From positions 186,001-250,000 of the forward strand of contig NZ_JAEIOJ010000001.1 of the NCBI RefSeq assembly GCF_016464305.1: a stretch of DNA of 64,000 nt, given 5' to 3'. How positions within the stretch are numbered: the stretch's first letter is position 1; each line of letters opens with the position of its first letter. Positions 49,097 to 60,237 of the stretch are shown here, piece after piece. This DNA comes from Umezawaea beigongshangensis (GTDB lineage: Bacteria > Actinomycetota > Actinomycetes > Mycobacteriales > Pseudonocardiaceae). The notes under the pieces are model-generated. The model was not told the origin of the DNA, did no database searches, and was given only the letters and a program-made list of their open reading frames with translations. A program made the translations under genes and the position numbers.

Positions 49097-50143
49097 CTAG
49101 AGGGTCTGGCTCAGGGCCTTGATCGGCATCTTCAGGTCGTCGAGCATCTCCAGGTCCTGCGCCGCGGGACGGCCCAGGTTGGTGAGGTAGTTGCCGACGA
49201 TGATCGCGTTGATGCCGCCGAGCATCCCCTGCTTCGCCCCCAGGTCGCCGAACGTCAGCTCCCGGCCGCCCGCGAAGCGCAGGATCGTGCGGGGCAGCGC
49301 CAGCCGGAACGCCCCGACCGCGCGCAGCGCGTCCGGTCCCTCCACGACGGGGTAGTTCTCGTACGGCGTTCCGGGGTTGGGGATGAGGAAGTTCATCGGC
49401 ACCTCGTCGGGCGACAGCGACGCGAGCTGCACCGCGAACTCGGCGCGCTGCTCCAGCGTCTCGCCCATGCCGATGATGCCGCCGCAGCAGACCTCCATGC
49501 CCGCGTCGCGCACCATCCGCAGCGTGTCCCAGCGCTCCTCCCAGGAGTGCGTGGTGACGACCTGCGGGAAGTGCGACCGCGCGGTCTCCAGGTTGTGGTT
49601 GTAGCGGTGCACGCCCATCTCGACCAGCTCGTCGACCTGCGCCTGCGTGAGCATGCCCAGCGAGCAGGCGATCTGGATGTCGTTGCCGTCCGCGCGGATG
49701 GCCGCGATGCCCTCGCGCACCTGCGACAGCAGCCGCGCGTCCGGCCCGCGCACCGCGGCGACGATGCAGAACTCCGTCGCGCCGGTCTCGGCGGTCTGCC
49801 GGGCGGCGCGCACCAGGCCGGGGACGTCCAGCCACGCCGACCGCACGGGCGAGGGGAACTGCCCGGACTGCGAGCAGAAGTGGCAGTCCTCGGGGCAGCC
49901 GCCGGTCTTGAGGCTCACGATGCCCTCGACCTCGACCTCGGGGCCGCACCAGCGCATCCGCACCTCGTGGGCCAGCGCGAGGAGGTCGGAGACGCGCTCG
50001 TCGGGGAGCTGGAGCACCCGGAGCACCTGCTCCTCGGTCAGTCCCTCGCCGCGCTCCAGGACCTGTTCCCGTGCCACCTCCAGCACGTCCTCCAGCACGT
50101 CACCGTCGGTATGCCGGTCGGTCCGTTCGGGCGCTGCGGTCAA
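49097..50143 (-). CDS. bioB: Biotin synthase
   Basis: A 348-residue radical SAM enzyme inserting sulfur into dethiobiotin. The radical SAM cysteines are in [14 protein letters not shown]. The N-terminus is set at TTG 50143, with AAGGAG 6 nt upstream; this gives a length like mycobacterial BioB (349). The frame stays open upstream, and a GTG near 50227 is less likely. The second 2Fe-2S site residues include [11 protein letters not shown]. Forms an operon with bsaP. Confidence 0.97.
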   Translation of the reverse strand: MTAAPERTDRHTDGDVLEDVLEVAREQVLERGEGLTEEQVLRVLQLPDERVSDLLALAHEVRMRWCGPEVEVEGIVSLKTGGCPEDCHFCSQSGQFPSPVRSAWLDVPGLVRAARQTAETGATEFCIVAAVRGPDARLLSQVREGIAAIRADGNDIQIACSLGMLTQAQVDELVEMGVHRYNHNLETARSHFPQVVTTHSWEERWDTLRMVRDAGMEVCCGGIIGMGETLEQRAEFAVQLASLSPDEVPMNFLIPNPGTPYENYPVVEGPDALRAVGAFRLALPRTILRFAGGRELTFGDLGAKQGMLGGINAIIVGNYLTNLGRPAAQDLEMLDDLKMPIKALSQTL

Positions 50144-50247
50144 CGTCGTCTCCTTCGACTCCGGCTGCTGCTCGTCCGGGGGCAAGTCTGCCTCACCACC
50201 GGCGCGGCGGAAGACGAGAAATGTCACTGGATCGTCGCGAGCCCCGG

Positions 50248-50964
50248 TCAGCAGGCGTGCTGCGCCGCGAACGTCTCGGGGTCGAACGTGCCGCCGAACC
50301 ACGGCGAGAGCGACTCGCGGGCCACGGCGGCGAAGTCGGCGGACGGCAGCGTCCCGGCCCCGCTCGGCAGGACGCCCAGCAGCGGTGCGCCAGCGGCTTC
50401 CGGCAGGTCGGCGAGGTTGCAGCGGGCCGCCAGGTCGGGATGCTCCGGCCAGCTGCCCACGACCACGCCCACGGTCTCCAGCCCGCGACGCAGGACGGCC
50501 TCCGCGGTCAGCGCGGTCGCGTTGAGGGTGCCGAGCCCGGCCTGCGCGACGATCAGCACGGGCGCGTTCACCGCCCAGGCCACGTCGGCGATGGTCGAGC
50601 CGGCGTCGTCGAAGCGCACCAGCAGCCCTCCGGCGCCCTCCACCAGGACCAGGTCGTGCGTCTCGTCCAGGAGCACGACCTCGGCGGCGATCTGGGCGGG
50701 GCTGAGCACCGGCAGCCCGGCGCGGCGCGCGGCGGTCGCGGGGGCCAGCGGGTCGGGGTAGCGGACCAGCTCGCGCGCGGTGACGTCCCCGGCGAGCCGC
50801 ACCACCTCGTCCACGTCGCCCGGCTCTCCCGGCAGCAACCCCGTCTGCGCCGGTTTGAGCACGGCGACGCGACTGCCCCGCGCCGCGGCGACGGCGGCCA
50901 GCGCCGCCGTGACGACGGTCTTGCCGACCTCGGTGCCGGTACCGGTGATCACGAGAACGCCCAC
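50248..50964 (-). CDS. bioD: Dethiobiotin synthetase
   Basis: A 238-residue ATP-dependent carboxylase-type ligase. The P-loop is [19 protein letters not shown] and VEGAGGLLV are family marks. TACGCT lies 8 nt before the GTG, so a leaderless transcript is possible. 104 nt before bioB; no gene in that gap. Confidence 0.97.
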   Translation of the reverse strand: MGVLVITGTGTEVGKTVVTAALAAVAAARGSRVAVLKPAQTGLLPGEPGDVDEVVRLAGDVTARELVRYPDPLAPATAARRAGLPVLSPAQIAAEVVLLDETHDLVLVEGAGGLLVRFDDAGSTIADVAWAVNAPVLIVAQAGLGTLNATALTAEAVLRRGLETVGVVVGSWPEHPDLAARCNLADLPEAAGAPLLGVLPSGAGTLPSADFAAVARESLSPWFGGTFDPETFAAQHAC

Positions 50965-51020
50965 GACCGACGAGCGTACGGCGACACGCAGCGTGGCCGA
51001 CGGCAGCTATCGTCACCGGC

Positions 51021-51284
51021 ATGGGTGAGCAGGACATCATCGTCTACGGGGCCGACTGGTGCGGCGACTGCCGCCGCGCGAAGGCGTGGCTGCGCGAGCA
51101 CTCCGTCCCCTTCACGGACGTGGACGTGGAGCACGACGACGCGGCGCGCGACCGGGCGGTCGAGCTGGCCGACGGCCGCAAGAACATCCCCGTCGTGGTG
51201 CTGTCGGACGCGGTGGTCCCCGGCGGGGCCGTGCTGGTGGAGCCGACGAACGTGCAGCTCGCGGAGCTGATCGGGCCCAGGTGA
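51021..51284 (+). CDS. Glutaredoxin-like protein (mycoredoxin type)
   Basis: 87 residues with active site DWCGDC (Cys14, Cys17) and a cis-Pro region [10 protein letters not shown]. Size and motif fit mycoredoxin/NrdH-like proteins, which reduce mixed disulfides with mycothiol. TATCGT 7 nt before the ATG, so leaderless. It sits between bioD and bioA, where bioF stands in mycobacteria. Confidence 0.88.
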   Translation: MGEQDIIVYGADWCGDCRRAKAWLREHSVPFTDVDVEHDDAARDRAVELADGRKNIPVVVLSDAVVPGGAVLVEPTNVQLAELIGPR

Positions 51285-51342
51285 TCAAGACCGGATGATC
51301 GGGCCCGGATGATCGGACCCGGCTGATCAGGACCGGCTGATC
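51283..51342. repeat. 14-bp imperfect tandem repeat, four copies
   Basis: GATCAAGACCGGAT, GATCGGGCCCGGAT, GATCGGACCCGGCT and GATCAGGACCGGCT in a row (51283-51338), then GATC again. It fills the space between the convergent redoxin and bioA genes and touches both stop codons. Confidence 0.85.
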
Positions 51343-52618
51343 ACCCGGCAGCGGCGGCGGCCACCACACCGGCGGTGACGGCGGCGACGTCGGCGTCGGT
51401 GCTGACGAACGGCGGCATCGTGTAGACGAGGTCGCGGAACGGCCGCAGCCACACCCCGGCCTCGACCGCGGCGGCCGTCGCGGCGGCCACGTCGACCTCG
51501 TGGTCGAGCTGCACCACGCCGATCGCGCCGAGGACGCGCACGTCGGCCACGCCGGGCAGGTCGGCGGCGGCCGCCAGCCCGGCGCGCAGCCCGGACTCGA
51601 CGCGCCGCACCTCGGCGCGCCAGTCCTGGCCCAGCAGCAGGTCGATCGAGGCGTTCGCGACGGCCGAGGCGAGCGGGTTGCCCATGAACGTGGGCCCGTG
51701 CGCGAGGACGGGCACCTCGCCCCGGCTGATGCCGTCGGCGACCTCGGCCGTGCACAGCGCGGCTGCCATCGTGAGGTACCCGCCGGTCATGGCCTTGCCG
51801 AGACACATCACGTCCGGGCTGATCCCGGCGTGGTCAGCGGCGAACAGCTCGCCGGTGCGGCCGAAACCGGTGGCGATCTCGTCGAAGATCAGCAGCACGT
51901 CGTGCGCCAGGGTCAGCTCGCGCAGCACGTGCAGGTAGCGCGGGTCGTGGAAGCGCATCCCGCCCGCGCCCTGCACGACGGGCTCCACGATCACCGCCGC
52001 CAGCTCGTCGGCGTGCTGTTCGACCAGGTCGGCCAGGTGCTGCACGTGGGCGGTGTCCAGCTCGGCCGGGGGCGCGTCGGCGAACACCTGCTCGGGCAGG
52101 ACGCCCCGCCACAGCGAGTGCATCCCGCCCTCGGGGTCGCACACGGACATCGGCTGGAACGTGTCGCCGTGGTAGCCGCCGCGCCACGTCAGCAGGCGCC
52201 GCTTTCCCGGCTTGCCGCGCGAGCGCTGGTACTGCAGGCACATCTTGACCGCGACCTCGACGGACACCGAGCCCGAGTCGCACAGGAACACGTGCCGCAG
52301 CGGCTCCGGCGTGATCTCGACCAGCCTGGACGCCAGCCGCACGGCCGGTTCGTGGGTGAGGCCGCCGAACATGACGTGGCTCATCCGGCCGAGCTGGGCG
52401 GTGACCGCCGCGTCCAGCGCGGGGTGCCGGTAGCCGTGGATCGCGGCCCACCAGGAGGACATGCCGTCGACCAGCTCGCGGCCGTCGTCCAGGCGCAGCC
52501 GCACGCCGCGCGCGGACTCCACGACGAGCGGGCTCGCCGTGCCGGGCATCGGCCCGTAGGGGTGCCAGACGTGCGCCCGGTCCAGCGCGAGCAGTGCGTC
52601 GTGATCCACGCGCGCCAC
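51341..52618 (-). CDS. bioA: Adenosylmethionine-8-amino-7-oxononanoate aminotransferase
   Basis: A 425-residue class III PLP enzyme using SAM as amino donor. PLP lysine in [29 protein letters not shown] and HVWHPYGPM are BioA marks. GTG 52618 opens the frame, but TACAGT (52622-52617) is 7 nt before a second GTG at 52609, so the true start may be 9 nt shorter on a leaderless mRNA. Confidence 0.96.
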   Translation of the reverse strand: MARVDHDALLALDRAHVWHPYGPMPGTASPLVVESARGVRLRLDDGRELVDGMSSWWAAIHGYRHPALDAAVTAQLGRMSHVMFGGLTHEPAVRLASRLVEITPEPLRHVFLCDSGSVSVEVAVKMCLQYQRSRGKPGKRRLLTWRGGYHGDTFQPMSVCDPEGGMHSLWRGVLPEQVFADAPPAELDTAHVQHLADLVEQHADELAAVIVEPVVQGAGGMRFHDPRYLHVLRELTLAHDVLLIFDEIATGFGRTGELFAADHAGISPDVMCLGKAMTGGYLTMAAALCTAEVADGISRGEVPVLAHGPTFMGNPLASAVANASIDLLLGQDWRAEVRRVESGLRAGLAAAADLPGVADVRVLGAIGVVQLDHEVDVAAATAAAVEAGVWLRPFRDLVYTMPPFVSTDADVAAVTAGVVAAAAAG

Positions 52619-52657
52619 TGTAGGCCGGACCCGGCGGGGCCCGGCCCACGGCGTGCG

Positions 52658-53881
52658 TCAGGACAGGCGGACCGGGAGGGTGTGCAGCCCGCGGATCAGG
52701 GTGCTCTCCCGCCAGCGCAGGGTCTCCGGCTCGGCGGCCAGCGCCAGGTCGGGGAAGCGCTTCAGCAGCGTGCCGACCGCGATCTCCCCCTCCAGCCGGG
52801 CCAGCGGGGCGCCCAGGCAGAAGTGGATGCCGTGGCCGAAGGCGACGTGGCCGCCCGGCTGCCTGGTGATGTCCAGCCGGTCGGGGTCGGCGAAGCGCGC
52901 CGCGTCGCGGTTGGCGCCCATCAGCGACACCACCACGATCTCACCGGCGGGGATCAGCACACCGCCCAGCTCGACGTCCTCGGTGGTGTAGCGCAGCGTC
53001 GCCTGGTTCAGCGGCCCCTCGTAGCGCAGGAACTCCTCGATCGCGTTGTGCAGCAGGCCGGGGTCCTCGCGCAGCAGACGCAGCTGGTCGGGGTTGCGCA
53101 GCAGCGCGAGCACGCCGTTGCCGATCAGGTTGACCGTCGTCTCGTGCCCGGCGACGAGCAGCAGGAACGCCATGGAGATGAGCTCGGTGCGGTCGAGGTT
53201 GTCGCCGTCGTCCTCGGCGTGGATCAGCGCCGAGAGCATGTCCTCACCGGGGTTCGCGCGCTTGTGCTCCACCAGGTCCGCGAGGTACACCGCCATGGCC
53301 TGCGACGCAGCTCCGGCCTCCTCCGCGGTGCTGGAGCTGGACAGCAGCGTGTTGGACCACGTGCGGAACTCGTCGCGCTGGTCCAGCGGCACGTCCAGCA
53401 GCTCGCAGATGACCGTGATGGGCAGCGGGAACGCCAGCGCGTCCAGCAGGTCCACCTCGTCCCGTTCCGCGACGGAGTCGAGCAGCTCCTCGGTGATCTG
53501 CTGGATGCGCGGGCGCATCAGCTCGACCCGGCGCGAGGTGAACGCCTTGGTGACCAGCTTGCGCAGCCGGGTGTGCTGGGGCGGGTCGCTGTTGAGCATG
53601 TGGGCCGACAGCGACTGGTCGAAGTCGCGCTGTTCCGCGCCGGGCGGGGAGTGCCGCTCGAACAGCTCCGCCGCCTCGGGCTTCTGCATGTCCTTGCCGA
53701 AGCGCGGGTCGGCCAGCGCCGTGCGGGCCTCGTCGTACCGGGTGACGAGCCAGGCCCTCAGCCCGCGCGGCAGCACCACCTCGGACACCGGCGCCTGCTC
53801 CCGCAACCGGTCGTGCACCGGGTACGGGTCCTTCAGGTACTCCAGGTCGAGACTCTCCACCCGAGCGGACGGTGCCCCCAT
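52658..53881 (-). CDS. Cytochrome P450 (bacterial class, CYP107-like)
   Basis: A 407-residue soluble P450. I-helix LLLVAGHETTVN, K-helix ExxR in AIEEFLRYEG, heme loop AFGHGIHFCLGAPLAR with the Cys ligand. CYP107-type enzymes hydroxylate macrolides and xenobiotics; no ferredoxin or biosynthetic genes are adjacent. GAGGAGG is 8 nt before the ATG. A 31-bp palindrome lies just upstream. Confidence 0.93.
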   Translation of the reverse strand: MGAPSARVESLDLEYLKDPYPVHDRLREQAPVSEVVLPRGLRAWLVTRYDEARTALADPRFGKDMQKPEAAELFERHSPPGAEQRDFDQSLSAHMLNSDPPQHTRLRKLVTKAFTSRRVELMRPRIQQITEELLDSVAERDEVDLLDALAFPLPITVICELLDVPLDQRDEFRTWSNTLLSSSSTAEEAGAASQAMAVYLADLVEHKRANPGEDMLSALIHAEDDGDNLDRTELISMAFLLLVAGHETTVNLIGNGVLALLRNPDQLRLLREDPGLLHNAIEEFLRYEGPLNQATLRYTTEDVELGGVLIPAGEIVVVSLMGANRDAARFADPDRLDITRQPGGHVAFGHGIHFCLGAPLARLEGEIAVGTLLKRFPDLALAAEPETLRWRESTLIRGLHTLPVRLS

Positions 53882-53900
53882 GGGCGGTTCCTCCTCGCAC

Positions 53901-53931
53901 GTTGTTCGGTTAACCCTGTTAACCGAACAAC
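53901..53931 (-). promoter_or_regulatory. 31-bp palindromic operator of the P450 gene
   Basis: GTTGTTCGGTTAAC-CCT-GTTAACCGAACAAC: two perfect 14-bp arms around 3 bp, starting 19 nt upstream of the P450 ATG. Each arm also contains the smaller palindrome GTTAAC. Size and form fit a TetR-type operator binding two dimers. No TetR gene is adjacent. Confidence 0.8.
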
Positions 53932-54000
53932 GGCCACGCCTGCGCGATGGTCCCCGGAAGCAGCGATCGCCACCCGATCGGAGCATCCGGACGGGGCGGA

Positions 54001-57000
54001 CTACCCCAGGCAACCGGGACCGAGGAGCGCCTTCAGATCGCCCATGAGCGACGGCGACGGACTGACCCGCAGCGCGTCGTCCAGCTTCAGCGCGATCTTG
54101 CGGTTGCCGTTGACGAGGTTCAGGTGGACCTCGGTCGTGCCGGGGTGCGCCGCGAGCACCTCCTTGAGGGAGGTGACGATCTTCGGCGTGCACTTCGCGC
54201 CGAACATCTTCAGCTTCAGCGCCGCCGCGCCGATCTCGCTCAGGTCCGGCACCACGAGGTCGTTCGCGATGAGCGAGATGCGGTCGTCGCGCTTGGCGAC
54301 CCGTGCCTTGACCAGCACGATCGCGTCCTCGATGACCGACATGCCGTGCACCACGAAGCTCTTCGGGAAGAACAGCACCTCGATGCCGCCGGCCAGGTCC
54401 TCCAGCATCGCCGAGGCCCAGGGCTCGCCGTTCTTGTTCACCCGCCGGGTGACCGTCGCGAGGATGCCGCCCAGGGTGATCTGCGTGCCGTCCGGCACGT
54501 CGCCCTCCAGGATGCGGGCGATCGTCGTGTCGGAGTAGGACTCCAGCACGTGCTCCACACCGTTGAGCGGGTGCCCGGAGACGTAGAGGCCCAGCATCTC
54601 CCGCTCCAGCGCGAGCTGGTGCTTGGGCTCCCAGAACTCCTGGGGGATCTTCACGTCGAACGCGCCGGAGGTGTCCTCGGCGCCGTCGCCGCCGCCGAAC
54701 AGGTCGAACTGCCCGCGCGCCTCGGCCTTCTTCGTGTCCATGATCGCGTCGACGGCCTCGACGTGGATCATGTGCAGGCCCTTGCGCGGGTGGCCCAGCG
54801 AGTCGAACGCCCCCGCCTTGATCAGGGACTCGACCACCTTCTTGTTGCACGCCTGGACGTCGATCTTGCGCAGGAAGTCGGAGAAGTCGGCGAACTTCCC
54901 CTTCTCCTTGCGCGCCCGGATGATCGAGTCCACGACGTTCGCGCCGACGTTGCGGATCGCGCCCAGGCCGAAGCGGATGTCCTGCCCGATGGCGGCGAAC
55001 TCGCGCTCCGACTCGTTGACGTCCGGCGGGAGCACCGTGATGCCCATGCGGCGGCACTCGGCCAGGTAGATGGCCGACTTGTCCTTGTTGTCGGAGTTCG
55101 TCGTGAGCAGCGCGGCCATGAACTCGGCCGGGTGGTTCGCCTTGAGGTAGGCCGTCCAGTAGGAGACCAGGCCGTACGCGGCGGAGTGCGCCTTGTTGAA
55201 CGCGTAGTCCGCGAACGGGACGAGGATGTCCCACAGCGTCTTGACGGCGTCCGGCGGGAAGCCGTTGGCCTTCATGCCCGCCGCGAAGCCCTCGTACTCC
55301 TTGTCGAGGATCTCCTTCTTCTTCTTGCCCATCGCGCGCCGCAGCAGGTCCGCCTGGCCCAGCGTGTACCCGGCGAGCTTCTGCGCGATCGCCATGACCT
55401 GCTCCTGGTACACGATCAACCCGTAGGTCGTGCCCAGGATGTCCTCCAGCGCGTCCGCGAGCGCCGGGTGGATCGGGGTGATCTCCTGCTGCTTGTTCTT
55501 GCGCAGCGCGTAGTTCGTGTGCGAGTTCGCGCCCATCGGGCCCGGCCGGTACAGCGCGCCGACCGCCGAGATGTCCTCGAAGTTGTCGGGGCGCATCAGG
55601 CGCAGCAGGTCCCGCATGGGACCGCCGTCCAGCTGGAACACGCCCAGGGTCTCGCCCTTGGACAGCAGGGCGTAGGTCTTCTTGTCGGTCAGCTCCAGCG
55701 TGTCGAGGTCGACCGGGTCCTTGCCGTTGAGCACGATGTTGCGCAGCGTGTCGTCGATCGTGGTCAGGTTGCTCAGGCCCAGGAAGTCCATCTTCAGCAG
55801 GCCGAGCGTCTCGCACGTCGGGTAGTCGAACTGCGTGATGATCGACCCGTCCTGCGGGCGCATCCAGACCGGGATGTGGTCCATCAGCGGCTCCGCGGAC
55901 ATGATGACCGCGCAGGCGTGCACACCGGCGTTGCGGATCAGGCCCTCCAGGCCGCGCCCGGTGTCGATGATCTCCTTGACCTGCGGGTCGCTGTCGTAGA
56001 GCGCCCTGACCTCCGCCGCCTCCGAGTAGCGCTTGTGGGCCGGGTCGAACACCCCGGACAGCGGGATGTCCTTGCCCATCACGGCGGGCGGCATGGCCTT
56101 GGAGATCCGGTCGGCCACGGCGTAGCCGGGCTGGCCGTAGAGCACGCGGGCCGAGTCCTTGATCGCGGCCTTGGCCTTGATGGTGCCGAACGTGATGACC
56201 TGGGCGACCTTGTCGGAGCCCCACTTGTCGGTCACGTACCGGATGACGTCGCCGCGCCTGCGCTCGTCGAAGTCGATGTCGATGTCGGGCGGGCTGACGC
56301 GGTCGGGGTTCAGGAACCGCTCGAAGATCAGGCCGTGGGCCAGCGGGTCGAGGTCGGTGATGCCCATCGCGTAGGCGATCAGCGCGCCCGCGGCCGACCC
56401 GCGGCCGGGACCGACCCGGATGCCGTTGGCCTTCGCCCAGTTGATGAAGTCCGCGACCACCAGGAAGTACGACGGGAAGCCCATCTGGAGGATGACGCCG
56501 ATCTCGAACTCGACCTGCTGGCGGTGCACCTCGTCCACGCCGCCGGGGAAGCGGCGCTTCATGCCCTCCCAGACCTGCTCGCGGAAGTAGTCGTTCTCCG
56601 TCTTGCCGTCCGGGATCGGGTAGCGCGGCATGAGGTTCTGGAACGCGAACATGCCGCTCGTGTCGACCTTCTCGGCGACCAGCAGCGTGTTGCGGCACCC
56701 CTCCTGCCAGGGGTCGGACGAGTCGACCGCGCGCATCTCCTCCGGCGACTTCAGGTAGTAGCCCGCGCCGTCGAACTTGAAGCGGCCGGGGTCCTGGAGG
56801 GTCTTGCCGGTCTGCACGCACAGCAGCGCGTCGTGCGCCTCCCGGTCCTCCTTGTAGGTGTAGTGCGAGTCGTTGGTCACCACGAACGGGATCTGGAGCT
56901 TCTTCGAGATGTCGACGAGGCCGTCGCGCACCCGCCGCTCGATCTCGATGCCGTGGTCCATCAGCTCGACGAAGAAGTTGTCCGCGCCGTAGATGTCCCG

Positions 57001-57531
57001 CCACTTCGCCGCGGCCTCCAGCGCGAGCTGGTCGTGCCCCAGGCGCAGGCGGGTCTGCACCTCGCCGGACGGGCAGCCCGTGGTCGCCATGAGGCCCTTG
57101 GAGTGCTCCGCGAGCAGCTCGGCGTCCATCCGGGCCCACTTGCCGAGCTGGCCCTCCGTGGACGCGCGGCTGGCGACCTTCATCAGGTTGTGCAGGCCGT
57201 CCACGTCGCGCGCCCAGATCGTCTGGTGGGTGTAGGCGCCGCTACCGGACACGTCGTCGGACTTCTGCCCCGGGTCGCCCCACAGCACGCGCTTCTTGTT
57301 GAACCGGGACTCCGGCGCGACGTACGCCTCGATGCCCACGACGGGCTTGATCCCGGCGGCCGTGGCCTGGCGGAAGAAGTCGTACGCCCCGTACATGTTG
57401 CCGTGGTCGGTGATCGCGGCGGCGGGCATCCCCAGCCGCTCGCACTCCGCGAACATGTCCTTGAGCTTCGCCGCGCCGTCGAGCATCGAGTACTCGGTGT
57501 GCACGTGAAGGTGAACGAACGAGTCGGACAC
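54001..57531 (-). CDS. dnaE: DNA polymerase III alpha subunit
   Basis: A 1176-residue replicative polymerase of the DnaE1 type. The N-terminal PHP domain starts [15 protein letters not shown]; the catalytic aspartates are in [23 protein letters not shown] and the HhH, OB-fold and C-terminal regions follow. GTG 57531 with GGGAGG 5 nt upstream is chosen over TTG 57546. There is no PolC exonuclease insertion. It corresponds to M. tuberculosis dnaE1 by position and length. Confidence 0.98.
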   Translation of the reverse strand: MSDSFVHLHVHTEYSMLDGAAKLKDMFAECERLGMPAAAITDHGNMYGAYDFFRQATAAGIKPVVGIEAYVAPESRFNKKRVLWGDPGQKSDDVSGSGAYTHQTIWARDVDGLHNLMKVASRASTEGQLGKWARMDAELLAEHSKGLMATTGCPSGEVQTRLRLGHDQLALEAAAKWRDIYGADNFFVELMDHGIEIERRVRDGLVDISKKLQIPFVVTNDSHYTYKEDREAHDALLCVQTGKTLQDPGRFKFDGAGYYLKSPEEMRAVDSSDPWQEGCRNTLLVAEKVDTSGMFAFQNLMPRYPIPDGKTENDYFREQVWEGMKRRFPGGVDEVHRQQVEFEIGVILQMGFPSYFLVVADFINWAKANGIRVGPGRGSAAGALIAYAMGITDLDPLAHGLIFERFLNPDRVSPPDIDIDFDERRRGDVIRYVTDKWGSDKVAQVITFGTIKAKAAIKDSARVLYGQPGYAVADRISKAMPPAVMGKDIPLSGVFDPAHKRYSEAAEVRALYDSDPQVKEIIDTGRGLEGLIRNAGVHACAVIMSAEPLMDHIPVWMRPQDGSIITQFDYPTCETLGLLKMDFLGLSNLTTIDDTLRNIVLNGKDPVDLDTLELTDKKTYALLSKGETLGVFQLDGGPMRDLLRLMRPDNFEDISAVGALYRPGPMGANSHTNYALRKNKQQEITPIHPALADALEDILGTTYGLIVYQEQVMAIAQKLAGYTLGQADLLRRAMGKKKKEILDKEYEGFAAGMKANGFPPDAVKTLWDILVPFADYAFNKAHSAAYGLVSYWTAYLKANHPAEFMAALLTTNSDNKDKSAIYLAECRRMGITVLPPDVNESEREFAAIGQDIRFGLGAIRNVGANVVDSIIRARKEKGKFADFSDFLRKIDVQACNKKVVESLIKAGAFDSLGHPRKGLHMIHVEAVDAIMDTKKAEARGQFDLFGGGDGAEDTSGAFDVKIPQEFWEPKHQLALEREMLGLYVSGHPLNGVEHVLESYSDTTIARILEGDVPDGTQITLGGILATVTRRVNKNGEPWASAMLEDLAGGIEVLFFPKSFVVHGMSVIEDAIVLVKARVAKRDDRISLIANDLVVPDLSEIGAAALKLKMFGAKCTPKIVTSLKEVLAAHPGTTEVHLNLVNGNRKIALKLDDALRVSPSPSLMGDLKALLGPGCLG

Positions 57532-57716
57532 CCGTGCCTCCCACAAGATCGAAGAAGGCGGGAGAACCCCCGCTCGGACTCGGAGAACCCTATCCCTCCG
57601 TCACCTCTTCGGCCCAGTCGCCCCACCGGGTGTCGGCCGACACGCCGGGGCGCGGTGATCCTTCCGACGGCCAGCCGCCGACGCGGTCGTCGGACCCGAC
57701 CGGTAGCGTGCGGAGC

Positions 57717-58634
57717 GTGGTGGCTCCGGATCCCGTCGACGCCCGTCTTCTCGCCATGATCGCGGAGATGGGCCGTGCGGCCGTGCACGAGGTGGCCGCC
57801 CGGCTGGGCATGGACCCCCGCGAGGCGGCCTCCCGGCTGATCACGCTGTCCGGCAGCGGCCTGCCCCTGCTGGTGGGCGTGGAGTGCGACCCCAACGGCA
57901 TCCGCAAGGCCCTGTCCAACAGCATGGCCTGGGGGAACTACGCGGGCCCGCCCGCGCAGAACACGCCGTCGGGCAACTACGCCGTCCGGCCGCCGACCGG
58001 CCAGCACCCCGTGCAGGGCGGGATGCCGTCCGGACCGCACCCGGCGCGTCCCGCGCCGCAGCAGTACCAGCAGCAGCCGCCCAGCACGCCGTTCCCGGTC
58101 CAGCAGCCCCCGACCGGCGAGCAGCCCGTCAGCACCTGGGGGCCGCCGCAGAGCGCCGGGTGGGCGCGCGGCGACACGCCCGTGTTCGGCGGCACGCAGG
58201 TACCGGCCGGCCAGCGGCGCGGCAGGGTCGGCACGGCGCTGGAGACCGAGGGCCTGGAGGGCGCGCGGTTCTCCATCCAGCTCGTCGAGGTCGTCGACCC
58301 GGCGGACTTCCTGTTCACCGCGGCCGGGTACAAGCTGGCCGACGGCGAGCGGGCCGTGGTCGTGCACACCGAGCTGAGCAACCGCGGCCAGGTGGCGTTC
58401 CACTCGCTGCCCGACATGTACCTCGTGCTGGTGACGAACACCGGCGAGACGGTCGCCAAGGCGCCCGTGTCGCTGTCGTCCCGTCCCCCGTACAAGATCG
58501 GCGTGCAGCCGGGCGAGACCGCGGGCGGGCACACGGTCTACGTGCTGCCGGAGAGCACCGACGTGGTCGCCGTGCGGTGGAGCGCCCGGCCGGAGCCGGA
58601 CGCCCACAGCCTCCTGTGGTCGGTCGAGGACTGA
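57717..58634 (+). CDS. HTH protein with Pro/Gln-rich linker and beta-rich C-domain
   Basis: 305 residues. Residues 8-60 resemble an AsnC/winged HTH (DARLLAMIAEMGRAAVHEVAARLGMDPREA, in part). Residues ~75-155 are a low-complexity Gly/Pro/Gln linker (QQYQQQPPSTPFPVQQPP). Residues ~165-300 form a beta-sandwich like DUF4352 domains (VVVHTELSNRGQVAFHSLPD). No signal or membrane segment. TAGCGT 7 nt before GTG 57717 marks a leaderless start. Function unknown. Confidence 0.75.
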   Translation: MVAPDPVDARLLAMIAEMGRAAVHEVAARLGMDPREAASRLITLSGSGLPLLVGVECDPNGIRKALSNSMAWGNYAGPPAQNTPSGNYAVRPPTGQHPVQGGMPSGPHPARPAPQQYQQQPPSTPFPVQQPPTGEQPVSTWGPPQSAGWARGDTPVFGGTQVPAGQRRGRVGTALETEGLEGARFSIQLVEVVDPADFLFTAAGYKLADGERAVVVHTELSNRGQVAFHSLPDMYLVLVTNTGETVAKAPVSLSSRPPYKIGVQPGETAGGHTVYVLPESTDVVAVRWSARPEPDAHSLLWSVED

Positions 58635-58641
58635 GGTCCGC

Positions 58642-59571
58642 TCAGCCCTCGGCGCGCAGCCCCTCCAGCGCCCGAGCCAGGTCGTCGGGGTACTCGCTGG
58701 TGAACTCCACCCACTGACCGTCGGCCGGGTGGTGGAAGCCCAGCCTGCGGGCGTGCAGCCACTGCCGGGTGACGCCGAGGCGCTTGGCCAGCACCGGGTC
58801 GGCGCCGTAGGTCAGGTCGCCCACGCACGGGTGGTGCAGCGCGGAGAAGTGCACGCGGATCTGGTGCGTGCGGCCGGTCTCGAGGTGCACGTCCAGCAGG
58901 GACGCCGAGCGGAACGCCTCGGTCACCTCGTAGTGGGTGATGCTGGGCTTGCCGCTCGCCATCACCGCGAACCTGTAGTCGTGCTTGGGGTGCCGGTCGA
59001 TCGGTGCGTCGATCGTGCCCCTGATCGGGTCCGGGTGGCCCTGCACCAGCGCGTGGTACAGCTTGTCGACCGTGCGCTCCTTGAAGGCGTGCTTGAGCGC
59101 GGAGTAGGCGCTCTCGCTCTTCGCGACGACCATCACGCCCGTCGTGCCCACGTCGAGGCGGTGCACGACGCCCTGCCGCTCCTCGGCGCCGGAGGTGGCG
59201 ACCCGGTGACCGGCGGCGACGAGCCCGCCGACGACGGTGGGACCGGTCCAGCCGGGGCTGGGGTGCACGGCGACGCCCACGGGCTTGTCGACCACGATGA
59301 TGTCGTCGTCCTCGTGCAGCACGACCAGGCCCTCGACGGCGACGGCCTGCACCCGGACGGGCTGCGGCGGCGCGGGGATCGTGACCTCCAGCGTGGAGCC
59401 GGCGATCAGGCGGTCGGACTTGCCCGCCGGGCGTCCGTCGAGCAGCACATCACCCGATTCGGTGAGGGTCGCCACGATCGTGCGGGACAGCCCGAGCAGC
59501 TTGGACAGGCCCGCGTCGACGCGCATCCCGTCGAGACCGTCGGGCACTGGCAGCGTTCGGTATCCGCTCAC
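58642..59571 (-). CDS. Ribosomal large subunit pseudouridine synthase (RluA/RluD family)
   Basis: 309 residues: N-terminal S4 RNA-binding domain (about 15-75), then the catalytic domain with Asp140 in [34 protein letters not shown] is the usual later motif (in part). Modifies uridines of 23S rRNA. GTG 59571 overlaps the lspA stop by 4 nt. The same pair (Rv1539-Rv1540) occurs in mycobacteria. Confidence 0.96.
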   Translation of the reverse strand: MSGYRTLPVPDGLDGMRVDAGLSKLLGLSRTIVATLTESGDVLLDGRPAGKSDRLIAGSTLEVTIPAPPQPVRVQAVAVEGLVVLHEDDDIIVVDKPVGVAVHPSPGWTGPTVVGGLVAAGHRVATSGAEERQGVVHRLDVGTTGVMVVAKSESAYSALKHAFKERTVDKLYHALVQGHPDPIRGTIDAPIDRHPKHDYRFAVMASGKPSITHYEVTEAFRSASLLDVHLETGRTHQIRVHFSALHHPCVGDLTYGADPVLAKRLGVTRQWLHARRLGFHHPADGQWVEFTSEYPDDLARALEGLRAEG

Positions 59572-60215
59572 GCGGTCTTCTCCTCGTCAGCGGTCTTCTT
59601 CGGGCCCACCGTGCCGTCGTAGTCGCGCTGGAGCAGCGCGAGGAGCACGATGATGCCGCCGCCGACGCAGATCGCGGAGTCGGCGACGTTGAACACCGGG
59701 AACACCCGGCCGTAGGGGTCGAGCACCGAGAAGAAGTCGACCACGCCGCCGCGCATGACACCGGGGGCCCGGAAGATCCGGTCCACCAGGTTGCCCAGTG
59801 CGCCGCCCAGCACCAGCCCGAGGCCGAACGCCCAGCCGGCGGACCGCAGCTTGCGCGCGATCCACACGATGAAGACGACCACGCCCATCGCCACGGTGGC
59901 CAGCGCCACGGTCATGCCCTCGGCGAGCCCGAACGCGGCGCCCGTGTTGCGGATGAGCGGCAGGTAGAGCAGCCCGCCGAACAGCTCGACCGGCTCGCGG
60001 TTCTCCAACGTCGCCACCGCGATCACCTTCGTGACCAGGTCGACGGCGAACACGAAGGCCGCCACGAGCGCCAGCAGCAGCACCCGCCGCTTCGGCGGGA
60101 CGGCCGGCTCCGGCTCCGCGGGCCCGCTCGACGCCGGGACGCTCCCGCCGGGTTCTGCGGCGGGGTCGGCGGCCCGGTCGGCCGGGTCCGGATCGGTGTT
60201 GGGCTCGGTGCTCAC
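59568..60215 (-). CDS. lspA: Lipoprotein signal peptidase
   Basis: A 215-residue aspartic membrane peptidase. Catalytic Asp145 (GALGNLVDR) and Asp179 (FNVADSAI). A Glu/Pro/Ala-rich N-terminal extension of about 40 residues precedes the first helix, as in other actinobacterial LspA. GACAAT 6 nt before GTG 60215 sets the start; an earlier GTG at 60233 is less likely. Confidence 0.96.
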   Translation of the reverse strand: MSTEPNTDPDPADRAADPAAEPGGSVPASSGPAEPEPAVPPKRRVLLLALVAAFVFAVDLVTKVIAVATLENREPVELFGGLLYLPLIRNTGAAFGLAEGMTVALATVAMGVVVFIVWIARKLRSAGWAFGLGLVLGGALGNLVDRIFRAPGVMRGGVVDFFSVLDPYGRVFPVFNVADSAICVGGGIIVLLALLQRDYDGTVGPKKTADEEKTA

Positions 60216-60237
60216 ACCCCCATTGTCCAGCACGGCC

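Noticed and set aside
53947-57759. A 1270-codon open frame opposite dnaE
   Set aside because: Low-complexity Arg/Val/His-rich product, a shadow of dnaE codon usage.
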